Shown here piece by piece: positions 20,440 to 29,392 of a DNA stretch of 64,000 nucleotides; positions within the stretch are counted from its first letter, which is position 1, and the number at the start of each line of letters is the position of its first letter. A program made the translations under genes and the position numbers. Under the pieces are notes generated by a model that saw only the letters and a list, made by a program, of their open reading frames with translations, did not search any database and was not told the DNA's origin. Location of the stretch: NCBI GenBank assembly GCA_013306675.1, contig JABLUY010000026.1, forward strand, positions 62,001 through 126,000. The letters run 5' to 3'. This DNA comes from Thraustochytrium sp. TN22 (taxonomy: Eukaryota > Sar > Bigyra > Thraustochytrida > Thraustochytriidae).

Positions 20440-21476
20440 GCCGCCGCGCCCGCCGCCGCGCCCGCCGCCGCGCGCTTCGCGCCCGCGCCCGCCGCCCTCC
20501 TCCGGATATGCCTCCCGCGCGCGCCGCTCTGCCGCTCCGCCGCCGCGGCCTCGGCGCCGCCGGCGGACGGGCTCGACGGGGCGCTGCAGCGCGAGGGCAG
20601 CGGCGGCACGCGGGCGCGGCGCGGCGCGGCGGCTGCAGCCGGGGCGGAGCAGGGCGGCCGCGGAGCTGACCGCGCCGCCGCGAAGCTGATCGGAGCAGAG
20701 TTGGGGCAGCGAGGCTGCTGGAGAACGAGGTCGATCTGCAGCGCGACCAGGACGACGACGAGGTGGACACGCGCATCGGGAGATGCGACGTGCAGATGGG
20801 CAAGGACAGCCAGGACCAGCGGGCGGGGAGAAGCAGGCTGGGAGGGCTCAGGGAGGCTGGGCCGTGAGAGCGATGGACACGCGGGAAGGGACGGGAAGGG
20901 TCGAGGCTCGTGAGCAGGAATTTGGAGGCGACCGTGGGCGGGGCTGCGAGGAAGACGCCGTTCAAGGGCAGGGCGAGCGCGGGCGGGCGGCAGCAGTTCG
21001 CGGATATGCAGTCGGAGAGCAAATGCGACGCGCTGGCAGAGTAGCGGAGTTCATTCTTCTCCAACCCGGATCGTGCGGGGCTCGTCCCATCCCACCTGAA
21101 TCGGGCGGCCTCGTCGGTGAGCTCGAGAGCATTCGCCTCTCTAAGCTTGCTTGCTATGGTACCCGGGTGGTACCCTACCACCAGCTCATGTCGCTTAGGT
21201 CGTGCGTGCTCCTACCGAAGCAGTGAAGGTGCGTGTCGTGCCATGTGCGATTGAACCTGACTGAGCTCATGAGCCGGCATGAGCCGTCACGACGTTGGCT
21301 TGGAAGAGTCTCAGACAGACTAGACTCTCTCAGCCCGACTCGGCGCTCGACACGGACGCAAAGCTCGTTCGCGCGACGGCAGTTGGGCGAGCGAGTCGGA
21401 GCGAGCGACCCGGAGCGAGCTGACCGAGAGCAAGCGCGGGCAGCGGCGGCGGGCAGCAGGCTCCGTGCGCAGCACG
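20254..21476. promoter_or_regulatory. Divergent intergenic region with GCC tract
   Basis: 1.2 kb between the AlkB-like gene and the MFS gene. It contains a GCC trinucleotide tract (about 20395-20445) that would encode polyalanine if the AlkB-like frame extends upstream. Between about 20700 and 21476 I see no gene; frames there are Arg/Gly/Ala-rich. No promoter motif was recognised. Confidence 0.4.
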
Positions 21477-22802
21477 ATGGCGCGGCACCCGCGGGCGATG
21501 GCCATCGCGACGGCGTTCTGCATGGCGGCGATCGCGCAGGCGCTGAGCGGGTTTGGGCTGACGACGGTGGCCAAGGCGGCGGCGGCCTACTACGGCGTCT
21601 CGTTCAACGCTCTGAACATGCTGGTCGTCCTCGGTATGCTGGCGCCCTTCGTCGGGTACGGCCCCATCATGTGGGCGTGCGACAGGTACCGCTTCGAGCC
21701 CCTCTTCTTGCTGGGACTGGCCGTACCGGCGGCTTGCATGTGGGCGCGGCTCCTGCTGAGCGGGCCGTCGCTGGGCGGCTACGTGGTGCTGCTGGTGACG
21801 CAGGTCATCATGGCGCTCGTTCCGGGCCCGCTCTTCTTCTGCCTGCCGCCGCTGCTCGCGTCGAGTTTCTTCGGGGTGGAGCACCGCGACCTGGTCATTG
21901 GCCTCGGCACTACGGCATCGCTGCTCGGCCTTGGGCTCGGCATGGTCATCTCGCCCTTCTTTGAGACCGACCTGCCGGGCATCTTTTTCGTGCACGCGCT
22001 GGCCACGCTGGCGCCCATGCCCGTGGCTTTAGCCTGCGTGGACTTCCGGGCAGGGTGTCGCGCCGCGCCTCCCGCGCAGGAAGACCCGGAGGCGCGCCCG
22101 GCCGGCAGCAGCAGTGGCAGCGTGCCTCTGCTGCCGCACTCAGACGACCCGGAAGCGACGCCGACCAAGCAGTCGTACGCCGAGGCGCTCCGCGCGATGC
22201 TCAAGAGTCGGGGCTTCGTGCGTTTGATGCTTGCCATCTCCATCGAGGTCGGCACCATCACGGCAATGCTGACACTCGTGGACGAGGCGGCGCCGCCGTC
22301 CATCGACACGCCTCTGGGCGCGCAGCTCGTGCCGGGACTTTACTTCGGCTTTGGCATGCTCGGCACAATCGCCATGAGTATGCTCACGGACCACATCGGC
22401 GACCACGTGTCGGTTCTGCGGTGCAGCATCATCCTCGGCATTGGGCCGAAACTTATGGCGCTGCTTGGCTGGCACTATGACAACGGCCCCTGCATCATCG
22501 TTGGCGCCTCGCTCTCTGCGCTCATTTGCTTCGGCTGGCTCGCCCTCAGCGTGGAGCTCGGCATTGAGCTCGTGCAAAAGGACAACGCGCCGCGCCTCGA
22601 GGCCGCCGTCGCCGGCTTCACACAGTGCGGCACCAATCTTGGCGTCATCTTGGTGGTGCTCGCCACCACGCCGGGGAACATTCCGGGGCTCGCCAAGCTG
22701 GACATTCCGCTGGTCTGGCTCGCCCTCTTTCTCATCGGCGACGCCATTCTTTTCACTGTGCCGCGCCCGCGCAAGCACGCGGGCTGCCAGCTTGAACAAT
22801 AG
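21477..22802 (+). CDS. Major facilitator superfamily transporter, FLVCR/DIRC2-like
   Basis: 441 residues from the ATG at 21477. About twelve hydrophobic spans form two six-helix halves separated by a hydrophilic loop (about residues 190-235) rich in Pro, Glu and Ser. Each half carries a weak MFS motif-A-like loop: 'MWACDRYRFEP' after helix 2 and 'SMLTDHIGDHVSV' after helix 8. The early 'FGLTTVAKAAAAYYGVSFNA' and 'NMLVVLGMLAPFVGYGP' resemble the FLVCR/DIRC2 branch (haem, choline or related solute carriers), but the substrate cannot be read from sequence. It is expected in the plasma membrane or an organelle membrane. It is convergent with the XRCC4-like gene. Confidence 0.85.
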   Translation: MARHPRAMAIATAFCMAAIAQALSGFGLTTVAKAAAAYYGVSFNALNMLVVLGMLAPFVGYGPIMWACDRYRFEPLFLLGLAVPAACMWARLLLSGPSLGGYVVLLVTQVIMALVPGPLFFCLPPLLASSFFGVEHRDLVIGLGTTASLLGLGLGMVISPFFETDLPGIFFVHALATLAPMPVALACVDFRAGCRAAPPAQEDPEARPAGSSSGSVPLLPHSDDPEATPTKQSYAEALRAMLKSRGFVRLMLAISIEVGTITAMLTLVDEAAPPSIDTPLGAQLVPGLYFGFGMLGTIAMSMLTDHIGDHVSVLRCSIILGIGPKLMALLGWHYDNGPCIIVGASLSALICFGWLALSVELGIELVQKDNAPRLEAAVAGFTQCGTNLGVILVVLATTPGNIPGLAKLDIPLVWLALFLIGDAILFTVPRPRKHAGCQLEQ

Positions 22803-23181
22803 GACTGTAAATCGAAAGGATCCACACAAGAGGCGATTCCACTTTCACTTGAGTTTGGGCCGGCCCCCCACGTGAGCCTTCCCTTTCAACATGATCTCGT
22901 GTTTCGTAAGACCGGAGAGAGGCCATCTGGCCGCTGCCCGAAATGGCGATTGATCATTTTGGGTGATTGGTGCCCCGCTGCCCCGGAAATGAGCGCGAGC
23001 TACCTTTTTCTGCTTACTTGCTGGTACCATTGAATGAACTCTTTGGTTGTAGCACATTTTGGACGACTTCAATTGCAACGATCCAACGGTCAAGGTGAGG
23101 AAAGAACGACAAAGGATGTCCGTCATGTTTGTTTTCACAAGCCCAGGAAAGAACGACAAAGGATGTCTGTCATGTTTGTTT
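22803..23181. other. Convergent 3' gap with 47-bp tandem duplication
   Basis: Between the stops of the MFS and XRCC4-like genes. It is more AT-rich than its neighbours and holds the 47-bp direct repeat at 23099-23195, which overlaps the last few codons of the minus-strand gene. No further gene seen. Confidence 0.5.
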
Positions 23182-23195
23182 TCACAAGCCCAGGA
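23099..23195. repeat. Two tandem copies of a 47-bp unit
   Basis: The unit begins AAAGAACGACAAAGGATG and ends in CACAAGCCCAGG. Copies start at 23101 and 23148 and differ at about one base (TCC/TCT). The second copy carries the last codons and stop of the XRCC4-like gene, so the duplication has doubled the 3' end of that gene. Confidence 0.88.
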
Positions 23196-24984
23196 ACCCA
23201 AACGCGTCATTGCAGCGATCGTCCTCGCTCAGTTCGCCCTCCTCGCCATCGTCGTGGTCACCAAAGGGCAGGTGGTGCTGCTGCGCAGGCCTCCCGCCTC
23301 TTGCGTCTTGCGCAGCCCCTGCAGCCCCTTGGTCTCGTCCGAGGTCTGCTGCACTCCCTTCTTGCCTTTGCGGCGCGGACGGAGTGCTGTCCTGGCGCGA
23401 GGTGGTCTTTGCGCCTTGCCCTGCACCCGCTTGCGCGGCGCTCGGCGGCTCCTTCTCCTCGCGAGATCGCTTGAGCGGCGAGCCGCTGTCCTCCCCGGAC
23501 AAGGCTCGCGCGTCCGCCGTAGCAGACGCAGACGGCGGAAGAGGCCGCGCCCGCTTCGCAGCCTTGGCCGCCCCTGGCGGTGAGCGCCGGTCCCTTTGGC
23601 GCCCACCCTGGCCCGTGTCGAGCGAACCGCTCGCGCCTGTGCCACGCGCACGCGGCTGCGAATGGCTTTCCACCGCGCTGCGAATGTAAGGGTGCGCGTC
23701 CGCAAGCCGCACGTTGCCGCTCGTGACCTGCGGGGACATGAGCCAGGCGCGGGCCACGTCCCGCGGCCGCTGCCAGCTCTTAATCTTGGCTATTTGCACC
23801 GGAGTTAGCGAGTCATGCAGCGGCGCGTACATGAAGTAGCGCGGCTCGTTGCCCACCCTGGCCGTGGTGACTTCAAAGCAATCCGGCATGGCCGTGTCAG
23901 TCGCGCCCGTCGCGCCCGTCGCGCCGCCGCTGCCGCCGGACTGCGCCTGCGTCGTTGACATCTGCGTCTGCAGCTCGCTCATTGGCAGCGTCTCCAGGCT
24001 TCGCTGCATCCCGGTCTGGCCCGACACGCGCTGCGCAGTGACCTTCTTGTCGGGAGACTGCGACTGGGAGTTCCGCACGTGCGGCGCAGGCTCGGCGCTC
24101 GGCGCGGGGTACGGGGACGCGTGCAGGCCGCCCGCCTGCGTAGGCGGCACCTGCGAGACGGCGGAGCTGCTTGTGGCCAGGGTCGACATGGTGCCGCGAC
24201 CGGTGCCCGAGGTGTGCGAGACGGCCTCGTCCGCCTCCGCCACGTCTGCCTCCTTCTCCCTGCTCGTGCCGCCGGGCTCGGTGAGCTGGTCATCCTCGTC
24301 AACCTCGGCCTCAGCCTCGTCGCCACCGCCTGCGCCGCGACGCCGGCGATTGCGAATAATCTCCTTCTTCTCGTTCAATACAAACGCGAAGCGCTCCAGG
24401 AGATCGTTGCGCTGCTGCTCGAGCTTGTCGGCGCTCACCGCCAGCGCATCGTTCGCCTTGTCCAACAGCGCCTTGAGCTCCTTGACACGCGCGCTGCGCT
24501 GTCGCTCGCGCTTGGACACCTCTTGCTGCGCCGCCGCGGCGCTCTGCAGCACGTCGCACCGCCTCGCCGCGACCTGATCCGACGGCACGACCTCCATGGC
24601 GACCTCGAGCAGCCGAAAGGGGAGGTTCGTGGACCCTTTCGAGGTCACCTTGAACCTGAGCTCGCCCTGGGCATCCTGGAAGAGCCGGCACTCGAGCGGG
24701 GCCATATCCGCGCTGTCGCTGCTGCCCTCTGCGAAGAGCCGCGCGCGCCCGCTCTCGCGCAGGCGCGCACGGTCGTCCGCGCTCAGCTCGCCGCACAGGA
24801 TCTCGTCCGCGCCGTCCATGAGCGTGAGCGCCCGCAGCTCCAGCTCCTCGTCATCCTCGTCGTCCTCGCCCTCGAGGTCCTCCCTCCTGCCCTGGCTGGC
24901 CGAGCCGCGCCGCCCGACCTTGGCCGCCACGAAGTAGCGCTGCTTGGGCGCGCCGGCCCTCGCGACCCAGACCTGCGCCAGCAT
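23182..24984 (-). CDS. XRCC4: XRCC4 homologue (non-homologous end joining)
   Basis: 600 residues from the ATG at 24984 (MLAQVWVARAG); the frame is also open to an ATG at 25134, but that adds 50 Arg/Gly-rich residues and is disfavoured. Residues 1-165 fit the XRCC4 head (beta-sandwich), interrupted by an acidic insert near residue 45. A coiled coil follows (about 165-240) containing 'DLLERFAFVLNEKKEIIRN' (about 193-211), which matches the hallmark 'RFILVLNEKK' stretch of animal XRCC4. The rest is disordered, Ser/Gln/Gly-rich, with basic clusters (AAKAAKRARP) suitable for nuclear import and an acidic tail. XRCC4 scaffolds DNA ligase IV at double-strand breaks. It is about twice the length of human XRCC4 because of the tail. 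It is divergent from the STN1-like gene. Confidence 0.82.
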   Translation of the reverse strand: MLAQVWVARAGAPKQRYFVAAKVGRRGSASQGRREDLEGEDDEDDEELELRALTLMDGADEILCGELSADDRARLRESGRARLFAEGSSDSADMAPLECRLFQDAQGELRFKVTSKGSTNLPFRLLEVAMEVVPSDQVAARRCDVLQSAAAAQQEVSKRERQRSARVKELKALLDKANDALAVSADKLEQQRNDLLERFAFVLNEKKEIIRNRRRRGAGGGDEAEAEVDEDDQLTEPGGTSREKEADVAEADEAVSHTSGTGRGTMSTLATSSSAVSQVPPTQAGGLHASPYPAPSAEPAPHVRNSQSQSPDKKVTAQRVSGQTGMQRSLETLPMSELQTQMSTTQAQSGGSGGATGATGATDTAMPDCFEVTTARVGNEPRYFMYAPLHDSLTPVQIAKIKSWQRPRDVARAWLMSPQVTSGNVRLADAHPYIRSAVESHSQPRARGTGASGSLDTGQGGRQRDRRSPPGAAKAAKRARPLPPSASATADARALSGEDSGSPLKRSREEKEPPSAAQAGAGQGAKTTSRQDSTPSAPQRQEGSAADLGRDQGAAGAAQDARGGRPAQQHHLPFGDHDDGEEGELSEDDRCNDAFGFLGL

Positions 24985-25622
24985 CGCCGCGACGGGCGAG
25001 CCCGCGCGCAGCGCGCACGGAGACCCACCGGCCGCGTCGCGCCGCGTCGCGCCGCGCCTCCGGCGGCCGCGCGCGCGCGGTAGCGACGGAGTTCTGCCCT
25101 CCCAAGGTCGGTCGCGGTCGCGTGCGCAGGCCATGGTCGTTGACCTCCTCCAACGTCGACCTCTTCGTCGACACGGGCGCCGCCGTGCTCCCGCTGGCCG
25201 CCGCCGCGAGCGTGGACGCCATTCATCCTAGCGGGTTGCGATCGACGTGGAGCGCTGGCCGGCCAGGCTCTGGCAACGATGACGATCAGCTCTGAGTCTG
25301 AGGTCGCGCGGGCGGGCATTTGCCTCGGAAAGGAGCTGGCTCACGAGAGCAACGAGCGTCCTGACAACTTGAGCAAGAGGTTGTCATGCATGCTTGCATG
25401 CATGCACAGCGTTAGGATTTTGGGGAGAAGTGGCGCGGCCTTCAAGAGGAGTAGCTCACAGTTAGTGCAAGCGAACCTGAAGGTCTCCCCACGCGCCGAC
25501 CGTGACCCGAGCGAGTCTGGCACTGGCAGTCTAACCGTGGCGCGTTCCCCGGACAGCAAAGTCAAAACCCAAACTTTCGAGCAACGTGGGCTCTTCAAGC
25601 GCGCCGCCCGGCCTCGCGCCGA

Positions 25623-25654
<32 letters not shown>

Positions 25655-25698
25655 CGCACCCGAGCGCGCTCGAGGCGGCCCGCGCCGCTCGGCTCGGC
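24985..25698. promoter_or_regulatory. Shared upstream region of XRCC4-like and STN1-like genes
   Basis: 714 bp between the two divergent ATGs. It includes a palindromic 'TGCATGCTTGCATGCATGC' stretch at about 25385-25405, and a CGG trinucleotide tract (about 25626-25653) just upstream of the STN1-like ATG. The frame of the STN1-like gene is open upstream to 25279, but the peptide there is unlike the family. Confidence 0.5.
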
Positions 25699-26829
25699 AT
25701 GAGCGAGGTGGCGCTGGAGCAGGACTTGGAGGGCGCCGTGGACGACGACGACGAGGAGGAGGAGGAGGGGGACGGTCGCGGCCAGGGCGTGGCAGCGGCG
25801 AGCGACTGGGGCCTGGACCCGCTGTACTGGAGCCACGTAGCGCTGCTGGTGGCGCAGGTGCACGCGCTGGGCCGCGACGAGGCGACGCAGTGCGACCATG
25901 TGCTGGCGGGGCGCCGGCCCGTGTCGCGCGCCGAGGTCATGGGCATTGTGGTGCGCGTGGACGACCGCGTCAGCTTCGTCAAGTACGCCGTGGACGATGG
26001 CACGGGCGTGATCGACTGCGTGGATTGGCGCGCCGACGTCAAGCCCTTGACCAAGCTGCGTCACCACGCTCAGGCGCGCGCCGCGGCCGGTGCGCGCATC
26101 GGCCTCGGTGCGCGCGTGCACGTGCTGGGCGTGCTCAAGCACGGCTATGTGGCCCCGGACCAGCGCGACGAGACCGCCAAGGTGCCGCGAGAGCTCGTCG
26201 TAACGTCCATCGTGTCGGTGCGCGACCCGAACGCGGAGATTCTGCACTTCGCGCGCGCCAAGCGGCTGTTTGAGACTGTATACCAGGAGCCGTGTCACCC
26301 GGGCTTTGCGGCCTCGTGGAAGCGCCACTTTTGCACCGACGGCGACCAGACAGTAGCCGAGATCGCCGAGCGCACCGAAGTGGCGCTCAGCAGCCTGCTG
26401 ACGCAGCACCTAGAGCGCGAGGGTGCGCACAGGTCCAGCGAGGAGCGCTTCTACAAGCTGCGCGACTTTGTGGAGTGCGAGGCGCTCTGGAGGGAGGCGC
26501 AACGTCGCACGGGCCTGCGCCCAGCCGAGGCGCGCAAGTTCCTCAACGGTGCGCTGGAACGCCTCATCAATGGCGGCAAGCTCTTTCACATCATGGATCT
26601 GTACGGCCGCATTACGGAGGAGCGCACGCTCAAGCCGGCCATTTTACTGGCCCTCGCACGCTACGACTTTGCCGACGGCCTTCGCCTGTCGGCGCTGATG
26701 CGCCTCATTCATACGGACGAGCGCTGCAAGCAGGTGCCGCAAGAGGCTGTGGAGAGCGCGCTCTCCAGCCTCCAGCACGTGGGCGACGTCTACGAATGCA
26801 AGCGGCGGTGTTATCGTTTGCGCAAGTGA
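25699..26829 (+). CDS. STN1: STN1 homologue (CST complex, telomere capping)
   Basis: 376 residues from the ATG at 25699, close to the ~370 of human STN1. After an acidic start, 'WGLDPLYWSHV' (about 35-45) matches the conserved N-terminal 'WGLDP' box. The OB-fold follows (about 75-175) with 'EVMGIVVRVDDRVSFVKYAV', 'DDGTGVIDCVDW' and 'ARVHVLGVLK'. The C-terminal half contains two winged-helix-like modules as in the family (about 205-376). STN1 joins CTC1 and TEN1 to protect telomere ends and recruit polymerase alpha for C-strand fill-in. It ends 60 bp from the convergent neighbour. CTC1 and TEN1 are not in the window. Confidence 0.85.
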   Translation: MSEVALEQDLEGAVDDDDEEEEEGDGRGQGVAAASDWGLDPLYWSHVALLVAQVHALGRDEATQCDHVLAGRRPVSRAEVMGIVVRVDDRVSFVKYAVDDGTGVIDCVDWRADVKPLTKLRHHAQARAAAGARIGLGARVHVLGVLKHGYVAPDQRDETAKVPRELVVTSIVSVRDPNAEILHFARAKRLFETVYQEPCHPGFAASWKRHFCTDGDQTVAEIAERTEVALSSLLTQHLEREGAHRSSEERFYKLRDFVECEALWREAQRRTGLRPAEARKFLNGALERLINGGKLFHIMDLYGRITEERTLKPAILLALARYDFADGLRLSALMRLIHTDERCKQVPQEAVESALSSLQHVGDVYECKRRCYRLRK

Positions 26830-26889
26830 AATAATTTGTAACACAGAGGAAGCGTTTGAAGTATTGTTCACGCTCGTTCTTCGTCGAGC

Positions 26890-28623
26890 TTAGTAGCTAC
26901 GAGCACTTCGCTGAAGGCTGGTCTCGCGCAAATAGTGCCGCGTCAGTGCCGTGTCTACCGCGGAGAGCGCAGTGCGCAGAGCGACCTCCTCTACGGCGCT
27001 TAGCCCCAGACAGAGAGGAGTATAGTCGGCTGTGGGTGCGCGCGAGACCATGACACGGGCCACGGCGGTCTTGAGGATCTGCCTCACCTCGATATCGGCC
27101 CGAACCCTTGCCTGCTGCAGACGAAGGTCCTGCTTGAGCTTCGCATGCAGCTTGTCCAGAAAGGCACGGTGGTTGCTAGCGGACAGCGACGTCGTTCGAC
27201 GATGGCCCTTCTTCTGCTTGAGCCACTGGTGGATGTGGCGCGCAGACTTGGCCGTCCCGTACGCCTTGAGGATGCGGCGCACTGGGTTTTCCTGCCGCTG
27301 CGTCGGCTTGGGCTGCGCAGGCGGCCGCGGCCGAAGGGCCTTTGGCTCGGATGCCACGTGCGCGGGCGAGCTCTTTGCGATTGGCTTGCTGTTCGCACGC
27401 CTTGGCGCCGCCGCGGCAGGCTGCCCGGCTGGTTTGGCGAGCTTTGGGAGAAGGGCGGGGCGGGTGGCAGGCACTTTCCTGCGGTCCCGAGTGTTCTCCT
27501 CTTCTGCGCTCTCTTTCCGTGCCTTCTCTTCATCGTCCATCACCACCGCCTCCTCCTCCTGCCCCTCCTCTTCCTCGTCGTCGTCGTCGTCGTCATCGTC
27601 GTCGTTCTCCTCCTCGCCGCGCAGCGCCCTCCCGGGCACGGACTCGCGTAGCTGCGCCGCGATGGGCTTGCGTAGGAGCACTTTGAGCGCGGAGGAGCGC
27701 GGCTCGTAGTCCGCGCCTGCAACCGCGTCCAGAAGTGCCTTGGAAGGGACCGCGTCAACGGTCTCCACGTCGAGCGCAAAGAAATAGCTGAGGTGATTGT
27801 GCGCGCCGAGGCGGAAGAGGCAGACCAGGCGCTTGACCTGGCTGTGATTGACGGCCTCAAAGTGGCGCACAATCGCGCCCATGGTCCCGTGCAGGCGCGC
27901 TTGCACCTTGACGCTCACCCAGGACTCGTCCACGTGGGAATGACGCAGGCCCTGCGTGCGCGAGCGAATCGGATTGAGCTCGTCGACGTAGGACTCGAGC
28001 GCCTGCAGGCGCTGTTCCGGGCGGAGATACTGCGGACGGCGCGAGGACGGCGGCGGCGGACTGCGCGTGCGCGCCTCCACGATGCAGCGGCCGTTCATCC
28101 AGGTGGCCTTGACCACGCTAAAGTCCTCGTGCGGGTCCTCGCCGTGCAGGCGCTGCACAATGGCTGCGGACTGCGAGTCACCCACGCTCCGGTGCTCCAG
28201 GTATGCCTGGAGCTCGTTCTGGCTCAGATAGCGAAGCGGCTCGCGCGTGCCGCGGTAGAGCAGCGCCACCTTGGCGTCCGGCGGCCTGCCTGCCGGCGGC
28301 CTAAACTCGCGCAGAACGCACTCCACCGTGAGGTTGCGGCGGTGCTTGCACATGAGTGCGCCATTCTGCTTGGATGTGAAGAACCAGCCTGCGATGGCGC
28401 CCTGGTGAAAGACGAGTGTGTCAGCCACGAAGAACTTGTTCTGCAGCCGGTTCCCGGTCCCGAGGCGCTCGTGCAGCCAGCCGATGAGGTTCACAGCGCC
28501 GCCGCCTGCGGTCGACTCGTCCAGCGACCACCTGTCGAAGGTCTGCCGCGGACGCACGAGCGCCACGCGCCGCGACCGCATCGATATGGACATGGAGTGC
28601 GACAGCATCGGCATTGGCAGCAT
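26890..28623 (-). CDS. Hypothetical protein with acidic central linker, 577 aa
   Basis: 577 residues from the ATG at 28623. Residues 1-300 look folded, with beta-rich hydrophobic stretches such as 'VSVKVQARLHGTMGAIVRHF' and 'LVCLFRLGAHNHLSYFFALD'. A strongly acidic run (about 340-375, mostly Asp/Glu) and a Lys/Pro/Ala-rich linker follow. The C-terminal ~120 residues are helical and basic ('FLDKLHAKLKQDLRLQQARV'). I do not recognise a family. Acidic plus basic segments suggest a nuclear or nucleic-acid-associated protein, but this is inference. It starts 450 bp from the divergent HAD-like gene. Confidence 0.75.
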   Translation of the reverse strand: MLPMPMLSHSMSISMRSRRVALVRPRQTFDRWSLDESTAGGGAVNLIGWLHERLGTGNRLQNKFFVADTLVFHQGAIAGWFFTSKQNGALMCKHRRNLTVECVLREFRPPAGRPPDAKVALLYRGTREPLRYLSQNELQAYLEHRSVGDSQSAAIVQRLHGEDPHEDFSVVKATWMNGRCIVEARTRSPPPPSSRRPQYLRPEQRLQALESYVDELNPIRSRTQGLRHSHVDESWVSVKVQARLHGTMGAIVRHFEAVNHSQVKRLVCLFRLGAHNHLSYFFALDVETVDAVPSKALLDAVAGADYEPRSSALKVLLRKPIAAQLRESVPGRALRGEEENDDDDDDDDDEEEEGQEEEAVVMDDEEKARKESAEEENTRDRRKVPATRPALLPKLAKPAGQPAAAAPRRANSKPIAKSSPAHVASEPKALRPRPPAQPKPTQRQENPVRRILKAYGTAKSARHIHQWLKQKKGHRRTTSLSASNHRAFLDKLHAKLKQDLRLQQARVRADIEVRQILKTAVARVMVSRAPTADYTPLCLGLSAVEEVALRTALSAVDTALTRHYLRETSLQRSARSY

Positions 28624-29073
28624 GAGCCCGTCCTAGCTCCGCGCCGGCGCCGCACCGGCGCCGGCGCCCGCGATCACCTGCAGCGTGCCAACCTGCAATC
28701 CTGCCTCTGTGCTCGGCCAGATGTTCGAGGCTGCTGCAATGGCAATGGCTAAAGCAAAAGGCGAGAGAGAGAGAGGAGGGGCGCGCCGCCGCTCAGCACC
28801 GTAACGGATGCCCTGTCCTCGAGGCGCCGCACGTGCCGGAAATTCGCGTTGCGCAGAATTGCGTTGCGCAAAACTTGCGTTGCGCAGAATCCGCGTTGCG
28901 CAAAATTTGCGTTGCGCAACCATCGGCCGGCTGGAGCTCCAGGAGCAGCAGACCGCGCCACTCCTGCTTCTCACGGCTGCGCTCGCCCCCCGCTCCGTCG
29001 CGCGGAGCAGCGTGGAGTGCGTGCGCGCTCGTCTGCTCTCCGCGTGTCGCGAGCCGCTCGCGCCCTTGGCATC
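28624..29073. promoter_or_regulatory. Divergent promoter region with five phased GTTGCGCA elements
   Basis: 450 bp between divergent ATGs. The striking content is a 16-bp-spaced series of GTTGCGCA boxes (28848-28918), annotated separately. No other gene is supported; frames through the array read a repeated Arg-Cys-Ala-Gln string caused by it. Confidence 0.55.
28848..28918. promoter_or_regulatory. Five GTTGCGCA boxes at 15-16 bp spacing
   Basis: Boxes begin at 28848, 28863, 28879, 28895 and 28911. Each contains the half-palindromic core TTGCGCA, and several extend to the full palindrome TTGCGCAA, which is the consensus for C/EBP-type bZIP factors. Flanks alternate AGAAT / AAAA. It lies 156-226 bp upstream of the HAD-like ATG. 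It could be a factor-binding array or a simple 16-bp satellite; sequence alone cannot decide. Confidence 0.6.
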
Positions 29074-29150
29074 ATGGGCAGCGTGCTGGGCAAAAACAAG
29101 GAGGCCGAAGGCGCGGCGCAGCAGGAGGACGAGCAAAAGGCGGCGGCGGC

Positions 29151-29219
<69 letters not shown>

Positions 29220-29343
29220 AAGAAAAGAGAAGAAGCGAAAGAGCGAGGCGGGTCAGCCGTCCACCGCCGCTGAGGACTCAGCGAAGCGGCAAAAGACACA
29301 GGGCGAGGCTGGCGAGGCCGACCCGACGCTGGCGACCAAAGAA

Positions 29344-29392
<49 letters not shown>

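Noticed and set aside
19664-21181. 505-codon minus-strand frame overlapping the AlkB-like gene
   Set aside because: Arg/Ala/Gly-rich composition with polyglycine from the GCC tract; the overlapping frame has family-like features and balanced composition.
29074-29100. N-myristoylation signal at MGSVLGKNKE
   Set aside because: Gly2 is present, but position 6 is Gly rather than the preferred Ser or Thr, so the signal is weak.
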